Part shown: positions 45,641 to 56,039 of the stretch, one piece after another
Layout of the letters: each line of letters begins with the position of its first letter
Numbering within the stretch: position 1 is the stretch's first letter
Source: Ailanthus altissimus
Taxonomy: Eukaryota > Streptophyta > Magnoliopsida > Sapindales > Simaroubaceae
DNA: 64,000 nt
Assembly: GCA_946807835.1 (NCBI GenBank)
Contig: OX327697.1
Span: 13,437,501 to 13,501,500 of the forward strand
Direction of reading: 5' to 3'
Notes under the pieces: generated by a model
The model's input: only the letters and a program-made list of their open reading frames with translations
Databases searched by the model: none
Told to the model about the DNA's origin: nothing
Program-made: the position numbers and the translations under genes

Positions 45641-47316
45641 TGGTTAGGTTTTTTTTTTTTAATCAATTCATATAAATATACACTTAAATATAAGTAACTT
45701 AGCAAGCTCAAACTCAACAATTTAATTCAACATCAGCCTGGACACTAGATTTTCTTTCAAACAACATTAAAACTGTTGTTTGGTTATTTTGTTCATTTAT
45801 TCCAAGTTTAAAAGCATTATTATTAAATCATTTCTTCTTTTATCTGGTTTATATGGTAAGTCAGAAAGAGTGTTTTTCATGATTTATGATTCTGATTGTT
45901 AATGACAAACTTTATTGGTACTCTATATTCAATTTTGCCTGAAACTTGAGTACAACTTTACCCTTGATCAATCATAAAATCTGACATTTATCATTAGAAG
46001 ATTGGGTAACCAACTTCAAGAAATTGCTTTTAGATTCTCCTTGCCATAGCAAATTGCTAATGGTGTACATGCGCCTTTGCTTCTGATTCAAAAATGTAGT
46101 TTATTTTATTTGATTGCATTTGTTCCCATTTTAAAGTTAGTTCTCTATGTGCTCTTTTGAAGAATGGTATTCTCTAAAATAAACGCAATGATATATTAAA
46201 GACATTTTATGATTTGATTACAGCTAGCAGATGCAAAAGATGTGATGGAAGCTATCCGAAATGTTGAAGGCGCTAGATTTCCAATGTTAACTCCTAACTT
46301 TAAAGTAAGTTGTCCATAGTTTTGAAATCTTGATCATGATTTGTCATAGGATTTGTGCCAAGGGAATTGTTCATGCTTTGTGATGCTGTCTTCTAGGGTT
46401 TTGAAGCAGCTGTTGCAGTTGGAGCCAAGGAAGTGGCCATCTTTGCTTCAGCCTCTGAGTCTTTCTCAAAGTCAAACATCAATTGTACCATTGAAGATAA
46501 TCTTATTCGTTACGGCATGTTGCCCTAGCTGCCAGAGAGCTCTCAATCCCTGTTCGTGGGTATGCATATAATTTACACAAAAAGATATTCATTTTCTGAA
46601 AGGGAGAAGAACATATTTGTTTTTTATTCACTATAAAATTAATCTAGTGAGTCTAATAGTTTCAAAGTCCTTCAAGTAGTTTAACTTTTATTTGGTGGCC
46701 TATGAAAAGTAGATGCATGCTAAAAATTGGTTTTTATAACTTAAAACAAATATTCAATTATTAAATGGATTTAAAATTCATCTTTTAATCTCATCTTAGA
46801 AGATTTTACTTTATGACGATAAGGATTACATAGGAAATCTTACATGATATTTCTCAGATAAAATTTTTAAAGATGGGAACCAGTAGTTCTCAGTTTTAGA
46901 TGTTTGTACTTCGGAATGGTTGGCCTAAAGCGCTTGTTGGAATTAGGATCTTGAAATTCTGATCAAGTAAATGAGTCCTTTCTCTGTAGATGATCTTTGG
47001 GCTTGGAAATTGACTTCTTCAAAGCCATTCATGTTCTTGGAGATGTACAGAATCCTTGCAATTTTCATGCCATTGGGGTTTGCTTTGTGATGTTTGAAAG
47101 TGTGGGAGATTTCCAGAAGCTGATTCTAAGAACCCTTAAGTTTAAATCTGAAAATGTTTCAACTCATCATCAAATCCAAGGATGTCCATACAGGAACAAT
47201 CCAGTCTAAAAAATAATTACTTTTATCATTATCATGGTAAATATAGTTTCTTAAAAGAAAAATACTTGAAAAAGTAATATATATTTTCTTAATTTACAAA
47301 GGTAACTTATTCATTA

Positions 47317-47790
47317 AAAATATGTGTGTGTGGACAAACAATGGAGTTTCTTTAAATCATCATTATTATTTTTGCTGTTGTTGTTATTAACCGTATGAGA
47401 CATATTTGTATTGTTCTTCTGTTTTCTTACTTAGCAACAATATTATATATATATATGTATATTTTTTTTCACTTAATTATAGCAGTGTAATGTATACTTT
47501 TTTAGTTTCTTAAAATATGTGTGGACAAACAATAGAGTTTCTTTAGATCATCATTATTATTGTTGCTGCTGTTGTTATTAACCATGTGAGACATATTTGT
47601 ATTGTGCTTCTATTTTCTTGCTAAGCAACAATATTGTCAAGGTAAGTGTATTAAATATATAAAACTAAAGGTCAAGAATTTTGCTATGGAGTGCTTTTCT
47701 AGTATATATGAGTGTCAAAGGCAAGTGCGTTTAGATATAACTAAAGATCAATATGTTTGCTATGAAATGCTTTTCTAGTTTATATGATAT
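47317..47790. repeat. Local duplications in the third HMG-CoA lyase intron
   Basis: A ~120-bp segment beginning AAAATATGTGTG is present at about 47317 and 47514 (offset ~197 bp), with CATCATTATTATT and GTGAGACATATTTGTATTG-like landmarks in each. Next, an ~79-bp unit is repeated at about 47641 and 47720 (TGCTTTTCTAGTxTATATGA landmark). No coding content. Confidence 0.75.
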
Positions 47791-48751
47791 CTCTGATGGT
47801 GGAATACATGACTAGGTTAAGCCTGTTTTAGTAGAGTTACTTTGGCTTACAATTGAAGGAAGTTAAATTCATCCTAATAGTTCTCTAAGATAGTAGTGTA
47901 AGAAGTTTAGATGTCTGCTTTCATTGATATAGATATCATATATTAAGTTGATCATACATTATTTTCTTAATAGAGATTGGTTTGCATGAACTCAAACATA
48001 TCTCCTATTATTTGATTTTTGACTATTACTTTGGATAGTTTCACTTGCTCCTTCATTATTAATTTTTTTTCCTTTAATCTATGGTTTAATTACTTCGTTG
48101 TTTAACTGCTTCCTTGGATGATTTCTTGAATACCTATTGTCTTTCTTTCCACCTTCATCCATGATTTTATTAAAGTCATTGGTTTGATATCATCAAAGTA
48201 AACCTCTTCCAGATTAGTATTTTAGGTTTCAAAAATTTTATAACCAGTGCAACCTTGTGGCAATGTTTTAGCTTTAATATATAGTTTCTATTTATTTAAG
48301 TAGTATAAACCTTTTCATAACTAGAAGTTCTAGTGATTTGATAAAACAACTGTTTACTTTTCTCCTTTGTAGATACATATCGTGCGTTGTGGGGTGTCTG
48401 ATGGAAGGAATCGTACCCCCATCAAAAGTAGCATATGTATCTAAACAACTTTATGATATGGGTTGCTTAGAAATTTCCCTTGTTGATACAATTGGCGTTG
48501 ACACTCCTGGTAAATTTGGAGCTTCCTTCTCTGTTTTGTCAATTGATTAGATGTTTATGTTACAAGTGCACTATATGTATCTGCCGTGAAATTGTTGCCA
48601 TAACATGATTTCTCAATAGAGAGGTTTTGGAACCTTTACTATGACTCTTCATATTGCCAGCATATTTGATTTCTGTTTCCTTTTATGATTTGTAGTATTT
48701 ATGATCTTTAATTTTGGAATTTCCAATTTTCATTTGCTTTTTTTAAAGGGA

Positions 48752-49301
48752 TTCAAATACATCCCTATCTGCTCTTGGAAGGAAACATCATTCTCTTGTC
48801 CACCACCTTAAATGTTAATGAGTCGTAAACATCACACTCATGTCCATACTCTTCTTTACTTTCATTCTGTGTAAGGACAGGGCTTGTAAACTCGTGATTG
48901 ACGGGGATGGTATTATGAATGGTGTATTAAAGTCTGTATTCATTAAATTTTTGCTTAAAACTCAGGCTCATCCTTATTCTTTAAGTGTTTCTTGTGTTGA
49001 TAACATATCCCTACCTGTCACTACGAGATACGTTATTCCTATAAAGTTGGAGTTTGGTAGGAGAGACCATGAGTTGGGAATCATTCATCCATTCTTAAAG
49101 CTTCTAGGTGCAAGTTCTTTTAGTGATTTTCATGGCTTTTCTCCTCACTTCACCATTGATTTTGTGCTTCTATCACTTGACCTTAGCCATTTTGTCTTGA
49201 CAACCATTTTTTCAACTAACAATCATATGATCCTTGTTAAAATGCGGCGAAAGTTTGCCTTGGGTTATGATGCATATAAACTAAGTGTCAATGCACATTA
49301 A
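48752..49301 (+). pseudogene. Gypsy aspartic-protease fragment
   Basis: An open frame (48840-49301, 153 codons) includes CKLVIDGDGIMNGVLKSV, where gypsy proteases read IIDGGSxxNVxS, followed by WVDNxSLPV-like CVDNISLPVTTRYVIPIKLE. After about 49060 the similarity ends. RT and gag are missing. It starts right after the last HMG-CoA lyase exon's downstream intron, so it probably marks the insertion that removed the gene's 3' half. Confidence 0.6.
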
Positions 49302-50427
49302 AGCAAGGACTTTTTAAAGATGCTTATATCTTATATAGTATTTGCATTTCCTTCTATTTTTCCTTATTATTCCTTCACACAACCCCATGGATCAACTTTA
49401 TGAACCTTCTTGTTTTCTCCATGAGTTGGATTGAATGCATATTTACCAGATTTGCATACAGATTTGATTCTTAGTTCTGCGTTTCAGAAGACAGGTTTGT
49501 TATCTGACCAAGACTGCTTCAAGTGTCCAGCACTTTCTTGTATGGCATCTACAGGATCTTCATCCGAAGCGTCAACTTTCTTCGTTCATTCAGTTTCATC
49601 TATGTCACTAGATGGGATAATACTTGGGATGATCATGTTGCTGGTTCCCAGTTTGTTCGCATTATCCACCTAACAGTATTTTTTTGGAGCAACTTAACTT
49701 GCCAGGATTGAGTTCTTTCAACCATGGTGGAATTAATGTCAGACGGATTGGGCTTAGTTTTGATGTTCTTTTTATTTTTCTTGTTTTAGTTGGACTAGGA
49801 TTTTATTTTTCTATTAAAAGTGTATTTTAGTTATATTTGTTAGCTGATTTTATTTATGTTAGTCGGTGACATGACAGAATTTTTACCTATTTCATTTAGG
49901 GTTTTGGCCACTATAAATAGGCCTGGTCTTAGGATTTATACAGACTTGATTTGGATAATTTACGAAAATTGGTTATTTGTTTCTCAATTCCTTCTGAAAT
50001 TTCTCTCCTTTTTCTCTGTTATTTTCTCCCACCTCTTCCTCTATTTTCTCTTCTTTCTGTTCTCTTTTTGGTTCTCTATCACTTTCTTTCTTTCTTTTCT
50101 TTTTATTATTATTATTCTTCTTTGAAATGTTTTGAACTTTAGCAATTTTCTATTTATAATTAGTTCAAGTAAGGATGTAAATAAGGCATTAGGCATTAAG
50201 GTGAACAATGAGTTTTTGACAAATAAGAAATACAAGACTCAGTTGTGGTACTCTGAAAATGGGTGGGAGCAATGAGTGATGACCAAGTGCTGAAAGCTAT
50301 GTTGAATAAGTTGTTCATCCAGTACCGGAAATAATTTAACAGGTGACTGGGGCTCATTGCTGTGATAAAAATTCAGATGCAAATAGATGCAGCTTTCCTA
50401 ACCTGTATCAGCTGTCACGAAGAAAGA
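49302..50427. other. Unassigned DNA with an LTR-like promoter segment
   Basis: 49302-49740 shows a short frame around TRWDNTWDDHVAGSQF (49600-49650) that I do not recognise. 49860-50130 has the look of an LTR U3/R: TATAAATA at 49912-49919, then a pyrimidine-rich tract (50000-50120). No partner repeat was found. Confidence 0.4.
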
Positions 50428-50789
50428 GGAATTACTAGGTAATCTTCATACTACTAGAAAATTATATGTGTCTAGTTCTAAATCCTTTTTACAGCACATG
50501 AATATAAGTTTTCTAGAGTAAGCTGAATCCTAATAACTAAAGGAAGGTCAGACAGCTAGTAGGGTTCCTTGGGTGGATTCCTTAGAGTGGTGAGTTTGAG
50601 AGTTCTGTATCTCTTGTAGGGTTCTTTGGGTGGTGAATTATTCTGTATCCCATTGTAATTCTCTTGAGTGGTGAGCTTGTACCAATTTTACTTTATTTAG
50701 TGTTTGAGTTTATTTTAATAAAAATGAGTGTTTGTTTTCATTCTTCCAATCTTGTGATGTTCTTTTTCTAAACACTTGAGCCTGCATCA
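50428..50789 (+). repeat. 5' terminal repeat of the CRM-like element (internally deleted)
   Basis: 50428-50561 matches 55333-55468 and 50571-50789 matches 55821-56039. Only ~9 bp separate the two blocks here, against ~352 bp in the 3' copy. It ends GCCTGCATCA just before the primer site. The missing block holds the likely TATA/R region, so this copy probably has no promoter. Confidence 0.8.
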
Positions 50790-50793
50790 GTTT

Positions 50794-50805
50794 TGGTATC
50801 AGAGC
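50794..50805 (+). other. Primer binding site, tRNA-Met type
   Basis: TGGTATCAGAGC lies four bases after the LTR end, a perfect 12-base match to the usual plant initiator-tRNA site. Confidence 0.92.
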
Positions 50806-50833
50806 ATTTGGTTAATTTTGGCTTTATCTTTCA

Positions 50834-52038
50834 ATGGCCAAAGGTCGTAGATTTGTTCCAACAATTGAAGAACAACCAGCAGCTCAAGCTGATACACGAG
50901 ACACTCTAATTGAAGAATTGAGACAACAAATTCAGCAACTTCAACAACGTTTAGAACATTTTGAAGATCGAGGTAAAGCTGTGCAACATGAAGATCTCGA
51001 TAATGGTTCTTCTAGCAATGATGAAGGTAATACAAATCCTTTTCTTCAAGCTAAATCTCATTCTTCTGGTGATAGTTCTCCCATACATCCAAATGTTATA
51101 AGAAATATGACATTTAGAAATGATCGTCGAGATTTCCATGTAAAAGTTGAAATACCAGATTTTGAGGGTAGAATGCACCCAGATGAGTTTGTGGATTGGT
51201 TGAACACCATAGAAAGAATTTTTGAATATCAAGATGTTCCAGAAAATCAAAAGGTGAAAGTCGTTGCCATAAAACTTAAAAAGTATGCTTCTTTATGGTG
51301 GGAAAATCTGAGGAAACAAAGGATACGGGAAGGTAGAAGTAAGATCGTGACCTGGGAGAAGATGAAACGAGAGCTTAAGAGGAAATATCTTCCGGACAAC
51401 TATCGACAAGATATTTTTCTCAAACTACACAACTTTCGTCAAAATGAGTTTTCTGTAGAAGACTACACTGCAGAATTCGATCATCTCATGCTGAAATGCG
51501 ATATGGTTGAACAAGAAGAACAGACAATTGCACGTTATCTTGGGAGTTTAAGACCTAAGATTTCAAATATTGTGCAATTACAACCATATTGGACTTATGG
51601 AGATGTTTGTAGACTTGCACTTAAGGTGGAGAATCAACAAAAGACAGCACGCAGCGGCAATTCTCGATTCTTGACACCAGAAGGTTTTTCTAACTGGGGG
51701 AATACTTCCAACTCTAAGTCTATTCCTATTGCCAAACCTACTACAAGAACTTCTTCAAAGAATGATGGTGTCTCTAACCAAAAAAAGCAAAACAATGCCT
51801 CCAACACCAATTCTCGCCAATGTTTCAAATGCCAAGGATATGGACATATGCTTCTGAATACCCAAATCGCAGGATTATGACACTTGTTGAAAAAGAAGAC
51901 GAAGAAGAGATGGAGAACAACCATGCAGAGCTTGAGGAAGAGAATGAAGATATAACTTATGAGGATGAAGGTGAAACTCTCATCCTTCGTAAAGTTTTAA
52001 GTGCTGCCTATGAAGAAGAAGAAGAAGATTGGTTGTGA
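50834..52038 (+). pseudogene. CRM-like Gag
   Basis: ATG at 50834, 28 bp after the primer site. Residues 23-45 form a heptad-like coiled coil (IEELRQQIQQLQQRLEHF). The capsid (Retrotrans_gag) domain covers about residues 105-265, with YASLWWENLRKQR (151-163), KRELKRKYLPDNY and FSVEDYTAEFDHLMLKC. The zinc knuckle begins CFKCQGYGH (near 325-338), but a one-base loss at about 51848 shifts the frame and the first frame ends at 51880. The next frame (51820-52038) continues PNRRIMTLVEKED and an acidic linker, with the last knuckle Cys changed to Tyr, and ends at a TGA (52036-52038) where related elements have Arg. Gag would form the particle core. The breaks separate it from Pol. Confidence 0.9.
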
Positions 52039-53784
52039 AAAAATATCTTTCATACCAGGTGTACTTCTCATGGCAAGGTGTGTAATGTCATAATTGATGG
52101 GGGTAGTTTTGAAAATGTGGCTTCTGCACAAATGGTGGAAAGATTGGGCCTAAAGACAGTGATGCATCCTCAACCATACAAGCTTTCTTGGCTCAAAAAG
52201 GGAAATAAAATTAAGGTAAATCAACGTTGCCTAGTATCTTTTTCTATTGGAAAAAACTATAAAGATGAAGTTTGGTGTGATGTTGTTCCAATGGATGCTT
52301 GTCATTTACTTCTTGGTCGTCCATGGCAATATGATAGAAAAATTATTCATGATGGCCATAAAAACACTTATTCCTTTGTCAAGGATGGTGTTAAAGTCAT
52401 TTTGGGTCCTTCTAAGATGATCAATGTTCCTAAGCCTTTTAAAGGGGAGGGAAATAATTTCTTGACTCTTTCTGAATGTAAGAGGGAATTTTTAAAGGTT
52501 GATGAAGCCTTTGTTCTTGTGGTGTTTGAAGAAAACAATGATAGTCCTGAGCCACCTTTTATAATGAAGAAGCTACTTCAAGAATTTCATGATGTAGTAC
52601 CAGATGAGATACCACCAGGATTGCCTCCCATGAGAGACATTCAACATGGCATTGATCTTATTCCAGGAGCTGTTCTACCAAACAAAGCAGCCTACAGAAT
52701 TAGTCCTAAGGAGCATGCTGAACTTCAAAGTCAAGTAAATGATCTTCTGTCCAAAGGCTTAATTGAAGAAAGTAAGAGCCCTTGTGCTGTTCCTGCTCTC
52801 CTTGTGCCCAAGAAGGATGGTTCTTTTCGCATGTGTGTGGATAGTAGAGCTGTCAACAAAATTACCGTTGATTATTGCTTCCCAATTCCTCGACTTGATG
52901 ATCTTCTTGACCAATTGTATGGAGCTTGTATTTTCTCCAAGATTGATCTACGGAGTGGATACCATCAAATAAGAATGAAACTAGGTGACGAATGAAAGAC
53001 AGCATTCAAGACAAGAGATGGGCTTTATGAATGGAAGGTCATGCCTTTTGGACTTTCAAATGCTCCTAGTACTTTCATGCGTTTGATGAATCATGTTTTG
53101 AAGCACTACATTGGAAGATTCATTGTTGTCTACTTTGATGACATTCTTGTGTATAGCAAAGATGAGGAACAACACTTGGATCACCTTCACCAAGTTTTCA
53201 ACACTTTGAGGAAACAGAAGCTTTATGTCAACCTAAAGAAATGTGAGTTCTTCTCAGATTGCCTTATCTTTCTAGGCTATGTAGTTTCTAAAGATGGAAT
53301 CAAAATGGATCCTAGTAAGGTGGAAGTTATTTTGAACTGGCCTATTCCTCAAACTCTTCATGATGTTCGAAGCTTTCATGGATTAGCTTCATTTTACCGG
53401 CGTTTCATTAAAGGATTTAGTTCAATCATGGCACCAATCACTGAATGTTTAAAGGGTGATCACTTCAAGTGGACAAATGAAGCACAAAGGAGTTTTGACA
53501 TCATCAAAGCAAAGGTAACCCAAGCCCTTATTCTTGCATTACCAAAATTTGACAAAGTGTTCGAGGTTGAGTGTGATGCATCAAATGTGGGAATTGGCGC
53601 TGTCCTTAGTCAAGAAGGTAAACCCATTGCTTTCTTCAGTGAAAAATTGAGTGATTCACGCAAGAAGTATTCTACTTATGATAAAGAGTTTTATGCTATT
53701 TGTCGAGCTCTAGATCATTGGAGTCATTATCTTCTTCCAAATTCTTTTGTCCTTATTCTGATCATGAAGTACTTAAGTTCATAA
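52039..53784 (+). pseudogene. CRM-like protease, RT and start of RNase H
   Basis: After the TGA the frame continues with the protease (NVIIDGGSFENVAS near 52085-52125, active-site D kept; LLLGRPWQYDR at ~52310). RT follows: VPALLVPKKDGSFRMCVDSR (52790-52850), [12 protein letters not shown], then a TGA at 52993-52995 replacing the usual Trp, then [20 protein letters not shown] and catalytic [11 protein letters not shown] (53125-53160). RNase H starts with [14 protein letters not shown] (53570-53610) and runs until a frameshift near 53750. Only two substitutions and one indel stand between this and an open frame, so it decayed recently. Both stops fit C-to-T or G-to-A changes. Confidence 0.92.
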
Positions 53785-55268
53785 ATAGCCAGCACAAACT
53801 TAATAGACGTCATGCTCATTGGGTTGAATTCCTTCAGTCCTTCAACTTCACTATTAAGCACAAATCTGGAGTTCAAAATGTGGTGGCTGATGCATTAAGT
53901 CGAAAGTATTCCTTGCTGTCCTCTATGCAAGTGAAAGTTGTAGGCTTTGAGATTGTGAAGGAACTCTACAAAGATGATGCTTATTTTGGAAAAATCACAG
54001 AAGATTGCAAGCATGGCTCTTTTCAACAATTCTTGTTGCATGATGGGTATCTTTTTAAAGGCAACCGCTTGTGTATTCCCCATTGTTCTCTTCGAGAGTC
54101 TATTATCAAAGAATCTCATGATGGCGGACTTGGCGGACATTTTGGGAGAGACAAGACTTTGGCATTGATACAAGAAAAATTTTATTGGCCAAAGATGAAG
54201 ATGAATATTCAGAGGTATGTGGATAGGAGTAAAATCTGTCATGTGGCTAAGAGTCATGGCCAAAATACTGGTTTGTACACTCCACTTCCTGTTCCTACAA
54301 CACCTTGGGAAGATGTTAGCATGAATTTTGTTGTGGGATTACCAAGAACTCAAAGAAATAAAGATTCTGTTATGGTGGTGGTGGATCATTTTTCCAAGAT
54401 GGCGCACTTCGCTCCTTGCAACAAGACTCTTGATGCTTCCCATGTAGCTGACTTATATTTTCAAGAAATTATGAAACTACATGGAATTCCTAAGACTATC
54501 GTCTCAGATCGTGATACTAAGTTCACGAGTCACTTTTGGCGCACTCTTTGGAGGAAGCTTGGAACTCAACTTAACTTCAGTTCTTCCTATCATCCTCAAA
54601 CTGATGGACAAACAGAAGTCACAAATCGTAGTTTGGGAAACCTTTTGAGGTGCTATGTTGGAAAAAACATTCGTCAGTGGGATCTTATTTTGGCTCAAGT
54701 TGAATTTGCTTACAATCGGACGAAAGGCCACTTTACGAGTTATAGTCCGTTTGAAATTGTTTATGGTCAGAATACCACAAGCCCATTGGATTTAGTCCCT
54801 TTTCCCATTACTCCCCAATTTAGTGCAAATGCTGAAGAACGAGTGAAGAACATAAAAACATTGCATGAAGAAGTTAGGAAGAAAATATTGAAGCAAAACG
54901 AGAAGTACCAAAAAAGCGCTAATAAGCATCGCAAGAAAATGGAATTTCAAGAAGGAGATTTAGTTTGGGTTCATCTCAGAAAAGAAAGGTTCCCTCGTGG
55001 CAAGTTTGCTAAACTCAAACCGAGAGCTGATGGACCATTTAAGGTGATAAAACGAATTGGGGAAAATGCATACAAAATCGAGCTTCCAGAATCTTATGGT
55101 GTTTCCGATGTATTCAATGTTGCTGATCTATCTCCTTATAAGGATGATAACGAGATGGACTCGAGGTCGAGTCTTTTCCAACCAGGGGAGTTTGGCACAG
55201 GAGTGTCTGATCACATGGAGCTAAAAATAGAACCAAATGAATTCAAGTTAGTTACATTCGTACTCTAA
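53755..55268 (+). pseudogene. CRM-like RNase H end and integrase
   Basis: Continues in a new frame with [20 protein letters not shown] and [13 protein letters not shown], then integrase: the HHCC finger H...H (SHDGGLGGHFGRDKTL, ~54115-54160), whose first Cys reads Ser before KICHVAK (54230s), the DDE core with VVVDHFSKMAHF (54380-54415), IVSDRD (54500s) and PQTDGQTE (54595-54618), and the C-terminal DGPFKVIKRIGENAYK (55030-55075). It ends at TAA near 55266-55268 upstream of the 3' repeat (if the repeat starts at 55333). No chromodomain is obvious. The open frame begins with a ~20-codon out-of-frame lead that is not part of the domain. Integrase would join the cDNA to chromosomal DNA, but the missing zinc ligand and separate frame make activity unlikely. 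Confidence 0.9.
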
Positions 55269-55332
55269 AGACTCAAGGAAAGGTAATGAATTTCAAGGGT
55301 AAATTTGGGATTTATCTGGTACTGTTTCGGAA

Positions 55333-56039
55333 GGAATTACTAGGTAATCTTCATACTACTAGAAAATTATATGTGTCTAGTTCTAAATCCTTTTTACAGC
55401 ACATGAATATAAGTTTTCTAGAGTAAGCTGAATCCTAATAACTAAAGGAAGGTCAGACAGCTAGTAGGTGAGCCAAATCTTGACAACTTGCAAGAATTGA
55501 AGACTTTTGTCTCCATCCAAGAGTTTAGAGCATGCTTTGTTGAATTAGAGCATATTATGTTCGAATTTAATGCTTCATTTATTGTATTTGCTGTATTTGT
55601 AGACTTTTGGTGTAAGGGTAGTTGTAAGTTTAATTGCTGTCTTTTGTAAACTCCCAACCACCAAGTTTTAATGTTGTAATGAGTGCTTTGCAGTAGCCCT
55701 CCCAAGAACTCTCTGTAAATACCTAAGGATGAGAGGAGAAGGGTAGAGAGTGAATTTTAAATTACTTGTATATGGGAGAGTTCTCTTATGAGAGTTTCTA
55801 CATTTAACTCTGTATCTCTGGGGTGGATTCCTTAGAGTGGTGAGTTTGAGAGTTCTGTATCTCTTGTAGGGTTCTTTGGGTGGTGAATTATTTTGTATCC
55901 CATTGTAATTCTCTTGAGTGGTGAGCTTGTACCAATTTTACTTTATTCAGTGTTTGAGTTTATTTTAATAAAAATGAGTGTTTATTTTCATTCTTCCAAT
56001 CTTGTGATGTTCTTTTTCTAAACACTTGAGCCTGCATCA
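55333..56039 (+). repeat. 3' terminal repeat of the CRM-like element (full-length copy)
   Basis: Ends GCCTGCATCA. The common block starts GGAATTACTAGG, but the true LTR may begin at TGAGCC (55469), preceded by the purine-rich AAAGGAAGG. In that case the first 136 bp would be an internal segment also found upstream of the 5' copy. A weak TATA-like CTGTAAATACC lies at about 55714-55724. Confidence 0.75.

Larger units (their letters stand above)
43717..48509 (+). pseudogene. HMGCL: 3-hydroxy-3-methylglutaryl-CoA lyase pseudogene, four exons
   Basis: HMG-CoA lyase is a TIM-barrel enzyme of leucine breakdown that splits HMG-CoA into acetyl-CoA and acetoacetate. Exon 43717-43919 reads FVKIVEVGPRNGL then a TAA (43800-43802, normally Gln), then VEATSFVSPKW. 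The catalytic Asp of GPRDG is Asn (43791-43793). Exon 46224-46304 reads LADAKDVMEAIRNVEGAR. Exon 46397-46559 reads [14 protein letters not shown] and has lost one base near 46514, shifting the frame. Exon 48373-48509 reads YISCVVGC then [17 protein letters not shown]. Acceptor AG and donor GT sites are kept, and the phase G|GA fits between the last two exons, but the first donor reads GC. The 5' transit-peptide exons and the 3' half with the catalytic histidines are absent. Introns hold repeat insertions. Confidence 0.92.
50428..56039 (+). mobile_element. CRM-like Ty3/gypsy element, nearly complete
   Basis: Terminal repeats, a tRNA-Met primer site, gag, protease, RT, RNase H and integrase all lie in order on the plus strand. 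About five lesions inactivate it: a one-base loss at the gag zinc knuckle (~51848), TGA at 52036-52038, TGA at 52993-52995, a frameshift near 53750 and a lost zinc-finger cysteine in integrase. The end repeats agree at all but a few bases where they overlap, so insertion is fairly recent, yet the 5' copy lacks ~350 bp present in the 3' copy. No target duplication is evident (right flank AGGAC). Confidence 0.9.

Noticed and set aside
50041..50235. Short overlapping frames on both strands of a pyrimidine-rich tract
   Set aside because: Low-complexity CTTT-type sequence makes open frames by chance. No domain is visible.
54504..54731. Minus-strand frames inside the CRM-like integrase region, also at 53895-54263
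   Set aside because: Shadows of the well-supported plus-strand integrase frame.
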